Below, one piece after another: positions 24,634 through 34,352 of a DNA stretch of 53,649 nt. The position numbers and the translations under genes were made by a program. How positions within the stretch are numbered: the first letter of the stretch is position 1; each line of letters begins with the position of its first letter. Location: positions 258,066 to 311,714 of the forward strand of contig NZ_JAGIAV010000001.1 of assembly GCF_017744675.1 (NCBI RefSeq). Reading direction: 5' to 3'. Source of the stretch: Flavobacterium sp. (GTDB lineage Bacteria; Bacteroidota; Bacteroidia; Flavobacteriales; Flavobacteriaceae). The notes below the pieces were generated by a model, which saw only the letters and a list, made by a program, of their open reading frames with translations, searched no databases and was not told the origin of the DNA.

Positions 24634-24644
24634 AAATTAAACTA

Positions 24645-25526
24645 TTATTGTTTTGCCACCAAGTGATAAATTAAGTAATCACCATCTGCCCTGATCGCTA
24701 TAAAAGCTAAGGTTGTTTCGGTAAGTTCTACAATTTGCACATTAGTAAAACTAAAAGCAGAACTATAATAGCTTGCAACCATTGGATGTAGCATTTCTGT
24801 TCCTCCGTTAAAACCAAGCCTATCATTTGTTGAACCTGCTGTAAGGCTAAAATTGAACGTTCCGATTTTAGTTTGCTGTGTAGTATTTCCTAGCGCTGAA
24901 TTAGTTTGCTTTACCGTAACATTATAACCTCCATTAAGATCAAATGTAATTTCTCCCCAATCTTTATTTTCCAGACCTGCCCAAGAAATATCAGATAAAT
25001 TTGGCCACCAACCATGACCACTAACGGCAATATTCTGATAAGATTCTGGTTTTCCGATAAACTCAAGAGGTGCAGTCATGTACAATACCCATGTTTTGCC
25101 TTCAACTCCATTAGTTAGTAAATTCCATCTTGGATCACTAAATAAACTCGTATCATTTTCTGTAACGGTTACTGTTTTTGTCGAACTTACTGAACCTCCT
25201 TGTCCAAAGGCAGTAAGGCTAATGTTGTAAGTGCCTGAGAATGGCAGTGAAATAGTAGTTTCGTTCGAATTACTGTGCCCTAATGCATTGCCTTTACTAT
25301 CTGTATAACTAAAATAAGGAATAATGCCTGGAGTCAAATTCTTTAGTTTTACTACGTTTCCACCTGGTTTTGCTACAAGATCCTGAGTAACCTCAAACTT
25401 TACATCCGATTTATCCATTATACCATCTAAAGAATAGGATTCTGGAGAACAAGAAGGTATAAGAAATAGTACCACTAACATCAAAAATGATGTAATTACT
25501 AATTTAGTCTTTTTCATTTTTTTCAT
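24645..25526 (-). CDS. PKD-domain surface lipoprotein, putative glycan-binding protein
   Basis: A 293-aa lipoprotein (lipobox IPSC, Cys about residue 26) encoded 13 bases after susD. Residues about 40-125 form a PKD-like domain (GNVVKLKNLTPGIIPYFSYTD, SGTYNISLTAFGQGGS). The C-terminal 165 residues are beta-rich with many Trp/Tyr (GHGWWPNLSDISWAG, LIYHLVAKQ) and resemble the unnamed domain often found with SusCD pairs in Flavobacteriia. By position it corresponds to SusE/F-type surface glycan-binding proteins, though no sequence similarity to SusE itself is claimed. It is probably displayed at the cell surface. Confidence 0.75.
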   Translation of the reverse strand: MKKMKKTKLVITSFLMLVVLFLIPSCSPESYSLDGIMDKSDVKFEVTQDLVAKPGGNVVKLKNLTPGIIPYFSYTDSKGNALGHSNSNETTISLPFSGTYNISLTAFGQGGSVSSTKTVTVTENDTSLFSDPRWNLLTNGVEGKTWVLYMTAPLEFIGKPESYQNIAVSGHGWWPNLSDISWAGLENKDWGEITFDLNGGYNVTVKQTNSALGNTTQQTKIGTFNFSLTAGSTNDRLGFNGGTEMLHPMVASYYSSAFSFTNVQIVELTETTLAFIAIRADGDYLIYHLVAKQ

Positions 25527-25539
25527 TTTTTAGTTAATA

Positions 25540-27114
25540 TTACCAACCAGCATTTTGTTTTAAAACTCCACCAGATAATGTTATTTGTGTATTAGGAATT
25601 TGCTGCAATCCTTTTGTAGCTTGAATTTTAGCCGCCGAGATTGTTTTTGTTCCAGCCACACCGCCGCTTAGCAAAGTTGTAGTTTCTGCGATAGTTGAAG
25701 AAGCTGTTCCAATTCCTTGACGCAATAAGTCCCAATATCTAACACCTTCTAGAGCAAATTCTAAATGTCTTTCTTTCAATATGTTTTCTTTACTTACTGG
25801 TAATGGTGTAAAATTGGCTTTGTAAGCTCTTTGTCTCACTTGATCGAAATAAGCCTGAGCATTTCCGCTTTCTAATTCGGCAGCCATTAATAATACGTCT
25901 GCATATCTTATAACCACATAATCTTGAAATTGACTTATATCCCAGAATTTACTACCCAATTTAATAGGAAGTTCTAATCCGTTTTCATCAACCATCGGAG
26001 TATATTTTTTATTATAATATCCAGTATACTCTCTTTGACTGTTCAATTTGTCAAATGGAATATTTTCTTCAGCGATTCCAATTATACTTGCATCTCGTCT
26101 TGTATCATTAGCATCGTAAATATTCCATAATTTTGAATTTACAGTAACTCCCCATCCATGTCCGTAAGGGTAAGAGGAGAACTCTCTCATTCCGAACATT
26201 ACTAACCAAGCATTACCATCAGTATTTCCATTGTAATCACTAGTATAGGTGTATTTTATACCAAATACTGTTTCTCTATTATCTTCTCCTGCATATTTAT
26301 CAACTGATGCTGCTGGCCATAAAGCAGAAAAATCATCCACTAAACCATGCCCGCTTCCAGCAATAACATCTTCTAAATGTGCTAAAGCTTGGGCTTTTGT
26401 AACCACTCCTACCAAATCAGTTTTTCCGTAGTATCCTGTATAATATAAAAACACACGGCCCAATAAAGATTTTGCTGCCCATTTAGTAACATGTCCACTT
26501 GTTGTAGCACTATACCCAACTGCAGGCAAATTGTTTGCAGCAAATACTAAATCTTCTGCTATAACTTTATAAACCTCATCTGGATTTGCCTGCGGAATAT
26601 TTGCAGAAGACGGTGCCGTTAATAATGGGATGTTGCCCCATAAACGCACCATTTCAAAATAAATATATGCTCTGATAAATTTAGTCTCCGATTCATAAGT
26701 ATTTCTTAGAACTGTATCACCTTTCCAATCAATCTGATCCATCTTAGACAAGAAAACATTACAACGATAAATCGCTTTATAATAAGCAATCCAGTTGCTG
26801 TTATATAAATCTACATCTGCAGGAGAACGGGCAATATCAAACTCATCTACAGCTGCCAAATCGTAACCATCAGAAGCACCACCTCCGCCAAAACAGTCAT
26901 CAGACATTACTTCACTCATTACAGGAATTCCTCTACCGCCAGCGCCAGTTGCAACTTGTAAACCGTCATAACAACCTACCAATGCTGAAAAAGCATCATC
27001 TGTAGTTTTATAAAAATTCGTGTCTGTCTTTTGAGTCAATGGTTCTGTATCTAAACTGCAAGAACCAAGAGATAATAAACTCAAACAGAAAATATATAAA
27101 TAGATATTTTTCAT
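25540..27114 (-). CDS. susD: SusD/RagB-family outer-membrane lipoprotein
   Basis: A 524-aa SusD-like lid/glycan-binding lipoprotein. The lipobox is LGSC with Cys19. TPR-like helices at the N-terminus (TDDAFSALVGCYDGLQ, NCNVFLSKMDQIDW region) and the C-terminal RagB/SusD block (LKERHLEFALEGVRYWDLLRQG) are clear. It closes the SusC barrel from the outside and binds oligosaccharides. The start lies 11 bases after the susC stop, so the two are co-transcribed and probably made in fixed ratio. Glycan specificity cannot be read from this family. Confidence 0.95.
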   Translation of the reverse strand: MKNIYLYIFCLSLLSLGSCSLDTEPLTQKTDTNFYKTTDDAFSALVGCYDGLQVATGAGGRGIPVMSEVMSDDCFGGGGASDGYDLAAVDEFDIARSPADVDLYNSNWIAYYKAIYRCNVFLSKMDQIDWKGDTVLRNTYESETKFIRAYIYFEMVRLWGNIPLLTAPSSANIPQANPDEVYKVIAEDLVFAANNLPAVGYSATTSGHVTKWAAKSLLGRVFLYYTGYYGKTDLVGVVTKAQALAHLEDVIAGSGHGLVDDFSALWPAASVDKYAGEDNRETVFGIKYTYTSDYNGNTDGNAWLVMFGMREFSSYPYGHGWGVTVNSKLWNIYDANDTRRDASIIGIAEENIPFDKLNSQREYTGYYNKKYTPMVDENGLELPIKLGSKFWDISQFQDYVVIRYADVLLMAAELESGNAQAYFDQVRQRAYKANFTPLPVSKENILKERHLEFALEGVRYWDLLRQGIGTASSTIAETTTLLSGGVAGTKTISAAKIQATKGLQQIPNTQITLSGGVLKQNAGW

Positions 27115-27125
27115 TTTTTTAATTA

Positions 27126-30100
27126 TTAAAGTTTAATATTCAATCCCATCATAAATGTTCTTGGTCTTGGGTAGTATCCTATATCCACACCTGAAGAAAA
27201 TTTCTGATCATTATTTGAAGAACCAAATCCAATTTCGGGATCCATACCATTATATTTAGTAAAAGTGTAAAGATTCAATACTGAGAAGTAAAGTCTAAAC
27301 TGGCTTGCAAAGAATGGTTTTGATTGTTTCATTTTTGCCAAATCAAATCCTAATGTAACCGTGCTAATTCTTAAGAAATCTCCATTCTGTAGGTATAAAT
27401 CTGAAAATTGCGTAAAGTTTCTGTTGTCCTCTGTTACTTTTGGAGTAGTGTTTGAAGTTCCTTCTCCGTGCCAACGATCTAAGATTGAAGAATTATAATT
27501 GCCATAAGCTCCAGATTGATCTCTATAAGATTGTACAATTTCATTTCCTGCTACACCATTTGCATTAAGATAGAAATCAAAAGCTTTATAATTTGCAGAT
27601 AAGGAGAATCCATAAGTAAAGTCAGGATTTGGTTTCCCTATTTTGGTTTTATCATCGGCGTTTATTTTATCATCTCCGTTAGTATTCACATAGATAACAT
27701 CTCCTGGAGTTGCATTAGGTTGCAATACAACACCGCTTGCTGACTTATAATTGTCAATTTGAGCTTGGTTTTGAAAAACACCCGCTGTTTTATACCCCCA
27801 GAAATAACCTAATGGCTGTCCGTTTTCTGCTCTATAAAATTCACCAGCATTAGCATAAAGTTCATTAGTTAAACCATGGATAATACCATCTGAAGTAGGT
27901 ATTTGTCCCACTTTATTTTCATTATAGGCACCGTTTGCACTAATGCTATAATTAAAGTCGCCTATTTTATTTTGATATTGCAATGAAAGCTCTAATCCTC
28001 GGTTAACTACATCACCACCATTAATATATGGAGCATCGGCACCCGCTGTTGCTAATACTGGAGCCAAAATCAACCAGTCTTTATTTGTTTTTTTGTACGC
28101 ATCAAAAGTTACACTAAGCGCGTTGTCTAAAAATCTGGCATCAAAACCAAGATCGATCTGTTCTGATGTTTCCCATTTTAAATCCAAATTAGATAATCTG
28201 TCAGGATAAGCTCCAGGAGTAAGAACACCTTCTTTGTCACCAAAAGTATAATTGGTATTATTTGATTTTATAGTTGACAAATATTGGAAAGGCCTTGCAT
28301 TTTGATTTCCAACTTGTCCCCAGCTTGCTCTTAATTTTAAAAAGCTAAGTGCTGATTTATCTTTCAAGAATTCTTCATTTGACACTACCCAACCTCCAGA
28401 TATTGATGGGAAATAACCCCATTGGTTTTCTGGAGAAAAAACAGAAGATCCGTCTATTCTATAAGTGGCATTTATCAAATACTTTTCTTTGTAATTGTAG
28501 TTTAACCTTCCATAATAAGACATTCTTTTGGTCTCACTTCTTTGACCATTCATTGACATTTTGGCTCCGTCTTTATTGGTAGCATTATCTAACCAGGCAT
28601 GCTGCAAATCATTAAAAATGATATCTGCATTAGTTGCACCAATTGAAGTTCCGTCATAATTAATAGATGATGTACCCGCCATGGCTTCGAAATGATGATT
28701 ACTGGCCACATTAAATTTATATGTCAATAAGTTATCCCAAGTAAGTGTTTTTCCTTTGTTCATACTCTGGTTAACTGAGTTAGTCGTATTATTTGCATAA
28801 ATTGACAAATGATATATAGGAGAATAAGAGTGTCCTTCTCCTGCATAATAGTCAAGGCCTAATGTTGTTTTGAACGTTAAGTTCTTAATTGGTTCAATTT
28901 GCAAATACACATTTCCAAGCAATTTTTGGTTGTTGCTTTCATTTTGATTATTGTAAACCATCAATGCGTATGGATTTGCCTGACCTGCCAACCAAGGTTC
29001 TGCATTACTTGTAGTATCGTAATAATTCCCATTGGCATCATACATTGGCATTAATGGAGAAGCCTGAAAAGCACCTCTCAGGGAATTGTTGTATTGATTT
29101 CCAACACCAATTCCGTTTTTATTAATGTATGCAAAACTTAAGTTTTCTCCCAATGTTACAACATCTTTGTAAAGCTTATGTTCTGAATTAAATCTAAAAT
29201 TATAACGCTCATAGTTAGACAAATCTGCTCCTCCTACAACTCCTTCTTGCCCTAAATAAGATAATGAAGTGGAGTAAACCGACGTTTCAGAACCTCCTGA
29301 TGCACCAAAAGCGAAATTTTTAGTAGCGGCATTATCAGTGATCACTTTATCTATCCAGTTTGTTCCTGCGCCTAACTGAGAAATTTGAGCACTTGTAAAA
29401 TAAGGAGCTTTCCCAGAATTTACAGCTGCTTCGTTTAATATCGTAGCATATTCTGTTGCATTTAGCATATCCATTTTTCTTGCTACAGATTGCACACCAT
29501 AATATTGATCAAATGTAATTTGACCACTCGCTCCACGTTTTCCTTTTTTTGTTGTTACCAAAATAACCCCGTTTGAAGCCTGAGATCCATATATTGCAGC
29601 CGAAGCAGCATCTTTTAAAACAGAAATAGATTCAATATCAGAGTTGCTTAAATAAGAAATATCACCTGTCAATATTCCATCTACAACATACAAAGGAGAA
29701 GTTCCCCCTGTAGAACCAGCTCCTCTGATCACCACATTTAAACCTTCCCCAGGCTGTCCTGAAGTTGATGTAACCTGAAGACCAGCTGCCTGTCCTTGAA
29801 GTGCTTGTAGAGCATTTGTCGTATTTGTTTTAGCAAGGCTCTCTCCGCTAACCTGCGTAACAGCATTAGTTACAAGAGTTTTCTTTTGTGAGCCATATCC
29901 AATTACTACGATTTCTTTAAGTTCTGCAGCTTCTGGCTGTAAAGCTACATTTACTGTTTTTTGATTTCCAACCGTAATTTTCTCTGTTTTAAAACCCACA
30001 AAAGTGATCACTAAAACATCGCCTGTTTTAGCCTCTACTTTATATTTTCCATCAAAATCGGTAACCGTACTCGATTTTGTTCCCTGTACAAGTACAGTTG

Positions 30101-30254
30101 CTCCCGGAACCCCAAATCCGTCTTCAGAAGAGGTAATGGTCCCACTTACAGTTTTGGACTCTTGAGCAAATCCAAACTGCATCATAAATACGCTAAGCAG
30201 CACCGCCATAAAATATGGAAGCTTTGTTGTTTTAATACAATTTTTGCTTTTCAT
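27126..30254 (-). CDS. susC: SusC/RagA-family TonB-dependent transporter
   Basis: A 1042-aa outer-membrane transporter. Signal peptide to FGFAQ; a carboxypeptidase-regulatory-like domain at about 33-110 (GTITSSEDGFGVPGATVLVQG); the EIVVIGYGSQKK signature; then the plug (about 120-235, DIESISVLKDAASAAIYGSQASNG) and a 22-strand barrel ending in an aliphatic Leu residue after MMGLNIKL. It imports oligosaccharides with TonB energy. It is the first gene of the PUL and has a long (about 590 bp) divergent upstream region shared with the Nudix regulators. No insert or extra domain was seen. Confidence 0.96.
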   Translation of the reverse strand: MKSKNCIKTTKLPYFMAVLLSVFMMQFGFAQESKTVSGTITSSEDGFGVPGATVLVQGTKSSTVTDFDGKYKVEAKTGDVLVITFVGFKTEKITVGNQKTVNVALQPEAAELKEIVVIGYGSQKKTLVTNAVTQVSGESLAKTNTTNALQALQGQAAGLQVTSTSGQPGEGLNVVIRGAGSTGGTSPLYVVDGILTGDISYLSNSDIESISVLKDAASAAIYGSQASNGVILVTTKKGKRGASGQITFDQYYGVQSVARKMDMLNATEYATILNEAAVNSGKAPYFTSAQISQLGAGTNWIDKVITDNAATKNFAFGASGGSETSVYSTSLSYLGQEGVVGGADLSNYERYNFRFNSEHKLYKDVVTLGENLSFAYINKNGIGVGNQYNNSLRGAFQASPLMPMYDANGNYYDTTSNAEPWLAGQANPYALMVYNNQNESNNQKLLGNVYLQIEPIKNLTFKTTLGLDYYAGEGHSYSPIYHLSIYANNTTNSVNQSMNKGKTLTWDNLLTYKFNVASNHHFEAMAGTSSINYDGTSIGATNADIIFNDLQHAWLDNATNKDGAKMSMNGQRSETKRMSYYGRLNYNYKEKYLINATYRIDGSSVFSPENQWGYFPSISGGWVVSNEEFLKDKSALSFLKLRASWGQVGNQNARPFQYLSTIKSNNTNYTFGDKEGVLTPGAYPDRLSNLDLKWETSEQIDLGFDARFLDNALSVTFDAYKKTNKDWLILAPVLATAGADAPYINGGDVVNRGLELSLQYQNKIGDFNYSISANGAYNENKVGQIPTSDGIIHGLTNELYANAGEFYRAENGQPLGYFWGYKTAGVFQNQAQIDNYKSASGVVLQPNATPGDVIYVNTNGDDKINADDKTKIGKPNPDFTYGFSLSANYKAFDFYLNANGVAGNEIVQSYRDQSGAYGNYNSSILDRWHGEGTSNTTPKVTEDNRNFTQFSDLYLQNGDFLRISTVTLGFDLAKMKQSKPFFASQFRLYFSVLNLYTFTKYNGMDPEIGFGSSNNDQKFSSGVDIGYYPRPRTFMMGLNIKL

Positions 30255-30518
30255 AATAAGAATTGATTAAGTTTAAGTTATAGTTAGTGTTTTTTTACCC
30301 TAAGAAAACTCCGGAAAAACTTCCCAAGCAGGTCATGCCAGAAATGAGGGCCTGAATCTCATTCCTAACATTTAGTGCTTGCAGACTATAAGCAACATCA
30401 AAATCGATTCTTTGGGCAAAATCTGATGATGATAATCTCATCAAAAAAGCGATTAAAATCAATTTCAAAAAAAAACATTTGTGGTAGTTTAAGTCAAGTG
30501 TAGTTTTGTTCTTTTTTT

Positions 30519-30565
30519 ACTTATAGTCAATTTGAATCTATCTTATGGTAAATTTGACTACAAGT
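30519..30565. promoter_or_regulatory. Candidate operator dyad upstream of susC
   Basis: ACTTATAGTCAATTT (from 30519) mirrors AAATTTGACTACAAGT (30550-30565) with small mismatches. Dyad symmetry about 265-310 bases before susC and on the regulator side suits binding of a dimeric winged-helix repressor. Binding is inference. Confidence 0.4.
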
Positions 30566-30710
30566 GTAAAACAAATTTTCTATATTAACAAAATATTAGG
30601 GTTATTTTTTTTCGATTCTGATTAATCCTAACTTCTTTTTATTAATGCCATAAAATTTAAACAAGAATCGAAACAAAAATTGAAATAAAACCAGCGTTTT
30701 ATAAAATTGA

Positions 30711-30776
30711 CAATCAGTCGTTTAAGATTTCGTCTAATAGGCACACTTTTTTTATGGACTTTTAAACGACTGATTG
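30711..30776. promoter_or_regulatory. Perfect 15-bp inverted repeat upstream of the first Nudix regulator
   Basis: CAATCAGTCGTTTAA (30711-30725) pairs exactly with 30762-30776, with imperfect AAAATT/AATTTT extensions outside. It lies about 90 bases before the regulator start. It could be an autoregulatory operator or a leader hairpin. Confidence 0.5.
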
Positions 30777-30867
30777 CCAAAATTTTGTTTTGCTAAAAAA
30801 AATATAAGGGCTTTAAAAAGGTTAATAATGATTTTATTTATTTAATTTGTCAAAATTTATCTCACGT

Positions 30868-31584
30868 ATGGTTGAAAATGTAGAAGACAAAACTGCTCTA
30901 AAAAATGAAAACAGCCCGATGAATGCCATCACGATTGACTGTGTCATTTTTGGTTTTGACAAAGGCAGTCTTGAAGTGCTTTTGATACAGCATGCTGAAG
31001 GAATCAGTAAAGGAAAATGGGGACTTCCAGGTGGATGGATTTATAAAAAAGAGAGTACTGATAATGCCGCCCATCGTTTATTGAACGAACTTACGGGACT
31101 TGACAATATTTATCTAGAACAGCTGAAAGCATTTGGAGATCCAGATCGTTTTCCGCTGCGACGTGTTATTACAATTGGATATTATGCCCTCGTAAAAAGA
31201 GAAGATTATAATATTAAAGCAGGTTTTACAGCCTCTGATGCACAATGGTATAAAATCAATAACATTCCAGATTTGATTTATGATCATAATGAAATTTTAG
31301 ATTACAGCCTAAAACACCTAAGAAGTAGAGTTCGCCAAACACCAATTGGATTTAATCTGCTTCCAGAAAAATTCACTTTACTGCAATTGATGCAGCTGTA
31401 CGAAGAAATTTTAGGAATCGAAATGGACAAGCCCAATTTCAGACGAAAAATTTTGCACATGAAACTTTTGGTTGCCTTAAACGAAAAACAGCAAGACGTT
31501 TCTCATCGCGCCGCCCAATTGTATAAGTTTGATCCTGAAATTTATGAGAAATTAACTGAAAAAGGATTTAATTTTGAATTCTGA
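30868..31584 (+). CDS. Nudix-winged-helix transcription regulator (NrtR/AraR-like), copy 1
   Basis: About 238 aa. An N-terminal Nudix domain is followed by a C-terminal winged helix (from about PEKFTLLQLMQLYEEILG) ending HRAAQLYKFDPEIYEKL. The Nudix box reads GWIYKKE...RLLNELTGL instead of REUXEEXGU, so two of the metal-binding Glu are lost. This predicts ligand sensing without hydrolysis, as in sugar-responsive AraR of Bacteroides. The ATG at 30868 is preferred over an in-frame TTG 21 bases upstream. It is divergent from susC and 35 bases before a close paralogue, hence probably the PUL repressor or co-regulator. The effector is unknown. Confidence 0.88.
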   Translation: MVENVEDKTALKNENSPMNAITIDCVIFGFDKGSLEVLLIQHAEGISKGKWGLPGGWIYKKESTDNAAHRLLNELTGLDNIYLEQLKAFGDPDRFPLRRVITIGYYALVKREDYNIKAGFTASDAQWYKINNIPDLIYDHNEILDYSLKHLRSRVRQTPIGFNLLPEKFTLLQLMQLYEEILGIEMDKPNFRRKILHMKLLVALNEKQQDVSHRAAQLYKFDPEIYEKLTEKGFNFEF

Positions 31585-31619
31585 TCTCGATAATAAATTA
31601 AATACACGATAATACTAAA

Positions 31620-32321
31620 TTGACTGAAATTACTTCTAACCATCACAAACCAGCCGTTGACGGAATAACGATTGACTGTGTTTTCTTCGGATTTAACAAA
31701 GAGAGCCTCGAAGTTCTCTTGGTTCAGCACGCTCAAGGCGAAAGTAAAGGCAAATGGGGATTACTTGGCGGATGGCTTCAAGTCGATGAAAGTGCCGATG
31801 ATGCCGCACAGCGTATTTTGCAAGAACTTACCGGACTAGAAGATATTTATCTCGAACAGCTGAAAGCATTTACAAATCCGCAGCGTGTGCTGGAAAGACG
31901 TGTGGTTACAATTGGTTATTATACTTTAGTAAATAGAGAAGATTACAACATTAAAGCCAGTTTACGGGTTATAGAAGCAAAATGGTATAAAATAAAAGAC
32001 ATCCCTGAACTGATTTTTGACCATAACGAAATTCTTGATTTCAGCTTATTGCAATTAAGAAACCGCGTTCGCCAAGCGCCAATTGGTTTTAACCTTCTTC
32101 CAGAAAAATTCACTTTATTGCAATTAATGCATTTGTACGAAGAAATTTTAGGAATCGAATTGGACAAATCGAATTTTAGAAGAAAATTTCTGCACATGAA
32201 ACTGCTTACCGCATTAGACGAAAAGCAAAAAGATGTATCGCACAGAGCGGCCAAACTTTACAAATTTGACCCCGAAATGTATAAGAAATTAACACAAAAA
32301 GGGTTTAATTTCGAATTTTAA
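31620..32321 (+). CDS. Nudix-winged-helix transcription regulator, copy 2
   Basis: A 233-aa paralogue of the preceding gene, largely identical from ITIDC through KGFNFEF. The Nudix box GWLQVDE...RILQELTGL is degenerate at the same two Glu positions, so ligand sensing is again expected. The LPGGW of copy 1 is LLGGW here. No ATG exists between the upstream in-frame stop and the conserved domain, so translation must begin at the TTG at 31620 or another non-ATG codon. The 35-base gap implies co-transcription with copy 1. The differences between copies lie mainly in the N-terminus and Nudix loop, which suggests related but different ligands. Confidence 0.85.
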   Translation: MTEITSNHHKPAVDGITIDCVFFGFNKESLEVLLVQHAQGESKGKWGLLGGWLQVDESADDAAQRILQELTGLEDIYLEQLKAFTNPQRVLERRVVTIGYYTLVNREDYNIKASLRVIEAKWYKIKDIPELIFDHNEILDFSLLQLRNRVRQAPIGFNLLPEKFTLLQLMHLYEEILGIELDKSNFRRKFLHMKLLTALDEKQKDVSHRAAKLYKFDPEMYKKLTQKGFNFEF

Positions 32322-32386
32322 TGCTATTTTTAATTCTTTCCGCTCAACTATCCTACATCTAGATTCCAGAATCCAAAACTTTGCGC

Positions 32387-32394
32387 TATCTTTG
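32387..32394 (+). promoter_or_regulatory. Candidate -7 box for lepA
   Basis: TATCTTTG, an exact consensus match, lies 90 bases before the lepA ATG. No correctly spaced TTG was found. Confidence 0.4.
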
Positions 32395-32484
32395 CGCCTT
32401 AATAACATGCTTTAAAGCAATTGCTTTAGCTTGTTTTTACACCCAAAAATACTTAAACTCGTTTTAGAGAACTGATATATACAA

Positions 32485-34281
32485 ATGAAGAAGATACGTA
32501 ATTTTTGCATTATTGCACACATTGACCACGGTAAAAGTACATTAGCAGACCGATTACTAAGTGCGACACAAACCGTTACAGCCCGTGAAGAAAAAGCACA
32601 GTTGCTTGACAACATGGACTTGGAGCGCGAGCGTGGAATTACCATTAAGAGTCATGCCATCCAGATGGAATACACATACAAAGGCGAAGAATATATCTTA
32701 AACTTGATTGATACTCCTGGGCACGTTGACTTTTCATACGAGGTTTCAAGATCGATCGCTGCCTGCGAAGGTGCGCTTTTGATTGTTGATGCTGCTCAAA
32801 GTATTCAAGCACAAACGATTTCAAACTTATATTTAGCTCTTGAAAATGACTTGGAAATTATTCCTGTTTTAAACAAAGTCGATTTACCAAGTGCTAATCC
32901 AGAAGAAGTAAGTGATGATATTATCGATTTATTAGGTTGTAAATTAGAAGATATTATTCATGCCTCTGGAAAAACTGGTTTTGGTGTTGAAAATATTTTG
33001 GCTGCCATTATCGAAAAAATCCCTGCTCCAAAAGGAAATCCAGAAGAACCATTGCAAGCTTTGATTTTTGACTCAGTTTACAATCCATTCCGTGGAATCG
33101 AGGTAATCTTTAGAGTTGTAAACGGTGAAATCAAAAAAGGCCAGAAAATTAAATTCATGGCTACAGACAACGAATATTTTGCAGACGAAATCGGAACTTT
33201 AAAATTAAATCAAGTTCCTAAAAATGTCGTTTCTGCAGGAGACGTTGGTTATTTGATTTCTGGAATTAAAGAAGCGCGTGAAGTAAAAGTTGGTGATACT
33301 ATTACAGATGCAAAAGTACCAACAACCAATATGATTACTGGTTTTGAGGATGTAAAACCAATGGTATTCGCCGGTATTTATCCTGTTGACACAGAAGATT
33401 ACGAAGACTTACGTTCGTCAATGGAAAAATTACAATTGAACGACGCTTCATTAGTTTTTACTCCTGAAAGTTCTGCGGCATTAGGTTTTGGTTTCCGTTG
33501 CGGATTCTTAGGAATGCTTCACATGGAGATTATTCAGGAACGTTTAGAGCGTGAGTTTGATATGACTGTAATTACTACGGTTCCTAACGTTTCTTACTTA
33601 GCTTACACTAAGAAACACCCAGAAACGGCAATCGTTGTAAATAACCCTTCAGATTTACCAGAGCCTTCAAAACTAGACAGAGTTGAAGAGCCTTTTATTA
33701 AAGCTACCATCATTACAAAATCTGATTTCGTTGGAAACGTTATGAGTTTGTGTATCGAAAAACGTGGTTTGATTACCAACCAAACCTACTTGACAACAGA
33801 AAGAGTTGAGTTGAATTTTGATATGCCTTTGGCTGAAATTGTATTCGATTTTTATGATCGTTTAAAAACCGTTTCTAAAGGTTACGCTTCTTTCGATTAC
33901 TCTCCAATCGGAATGAGAACTTCAAAATTAGTTAAGTTGGACGTTCTTTTGAATGCTCAAACTGTTGATGCGCTTTCTGCATTGATCCACGAAGACAATG
34001 CGTATAATATCGGTAAAAAAATGACCGAAAAATTACGTGAACTTATTCCAAGACAGCAATTTGATATTCCGATTCAGGCTGCAATTGGAGCTAAGATTAT
34101 CGCTCGTGAAACAATTAAAGCACTTCGTAAAGACGTTACCGCAAAATGTTATGGTGGAGATATTTCGCGTAAGCGTAAATTGCTTGAAAAACAGAAAAAA
34201 GGTAAAAAACGTATGCGTCAAGTAGGAAACGTTGAGATTCCGCAAGAAGCATTTATGGCCGTTTTGAAATTGAACGACTAG
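32485..34281 (+). CDS. lepA: Elongation factor 4 (LepA)
   Basis: A 598-aa ribosome-associated GTPase. The G domain shows AHIDHGKST (residues 10-18), the RERGITI switch, DTPGHVDF and NKVD. Domains II and III and the LepA-specific C-terminal domain ending [21 protein letters not shown] follow. Length is normal. It acts on the ribosome during initiation or elongation. A hairpin terminator and a purine-rich repeat follow the stop codon. Confidence 0.98.
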   Translation: MKKIRNFCIIAHIDHGKSTLADRLLSATQTVTAREEKAQLLDNMDLERERGITIKSHAIQMEYTYKGEEYILNLIDTPGHVDFSYEVSRSIAACEGALLIVDAAQSIQAQTISNLYLALENDLEIIPVLNKVDLPSANPEEVSDDIIDLLGCKLEDIIHASGKTGFGVENILAAIIEKIPAPKGNPEEPLQALIFDSVYNPFRGIEVIFRVVNGEIKKGQKIKFMATDNEYFADEIGTLKLNQVPKNVVSAGDVGYLISGIKEAREVKVGDTITDAKVPTTNMITGFEDVKPMVFAGIYPVDTEDYEDLRSSMEKLQLNDASLVFTPESSAALGFGFRCGFLGMLHMEIIQERLEREFDMTVITTVPNVSYLAYTKKHPETAIVVNNPSDLPEPSKLDRVEEPFIKATIITKSDFVGNVMSLCIEKRGLITNQTYLTTERVELNFDMPLAEIVFDFYDRLKTVSKGYASFDYSPIGMRTSKLVKLDVLLNAQTVDALSALIHEDNAYNIGKKMTEKLRELIPRQQFDIPIQAAIGAKIIARETIKALRKDVTAKCYGGDISRKRKLLEKQKKGKKRMRQVGNVEIPQEAFMAVLKLND

Positions 34282-34323
34282 TTTTTTTTTAGAGAATAGA
34301 AGAAAGAACAAAGAATATAGACT

Positions 34324-34352
34324 AAACCCGATGACTTATGTTGTCGGGTTTT
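34324..34352 (+). terminator. lepA terminator
   Basis: AAACCCGATGAC pairs with GTTGTCGGGTTT (two mismatches) around TTAT and is followed by a T-run. Confidence 0.65.

Larger units (their letters stand above)
30255..30867. promoter_or_regulatory. Divergent regulatory region between susC and the Nudix regulators
   Basis: About 610 bases without a gene. It contains two dyads (described separately), an A/T-rich centre, and several short GTCAA-containing words. No exact TAnnTTTG box with suitable spacing was found on either strand, so the promoters could not be placed. Confidence 0.5.

Noticed and set aside
30523..30531. ATAGTCAAT upstream of susC as a second LytTR site
   Set aside because: The same 9-mer as at 42008 occurs once here, but its partner is inverted and not a direct repeat at 12 bases, so the geometry does not fit LytTR. 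Chance or a different protein is more likely.
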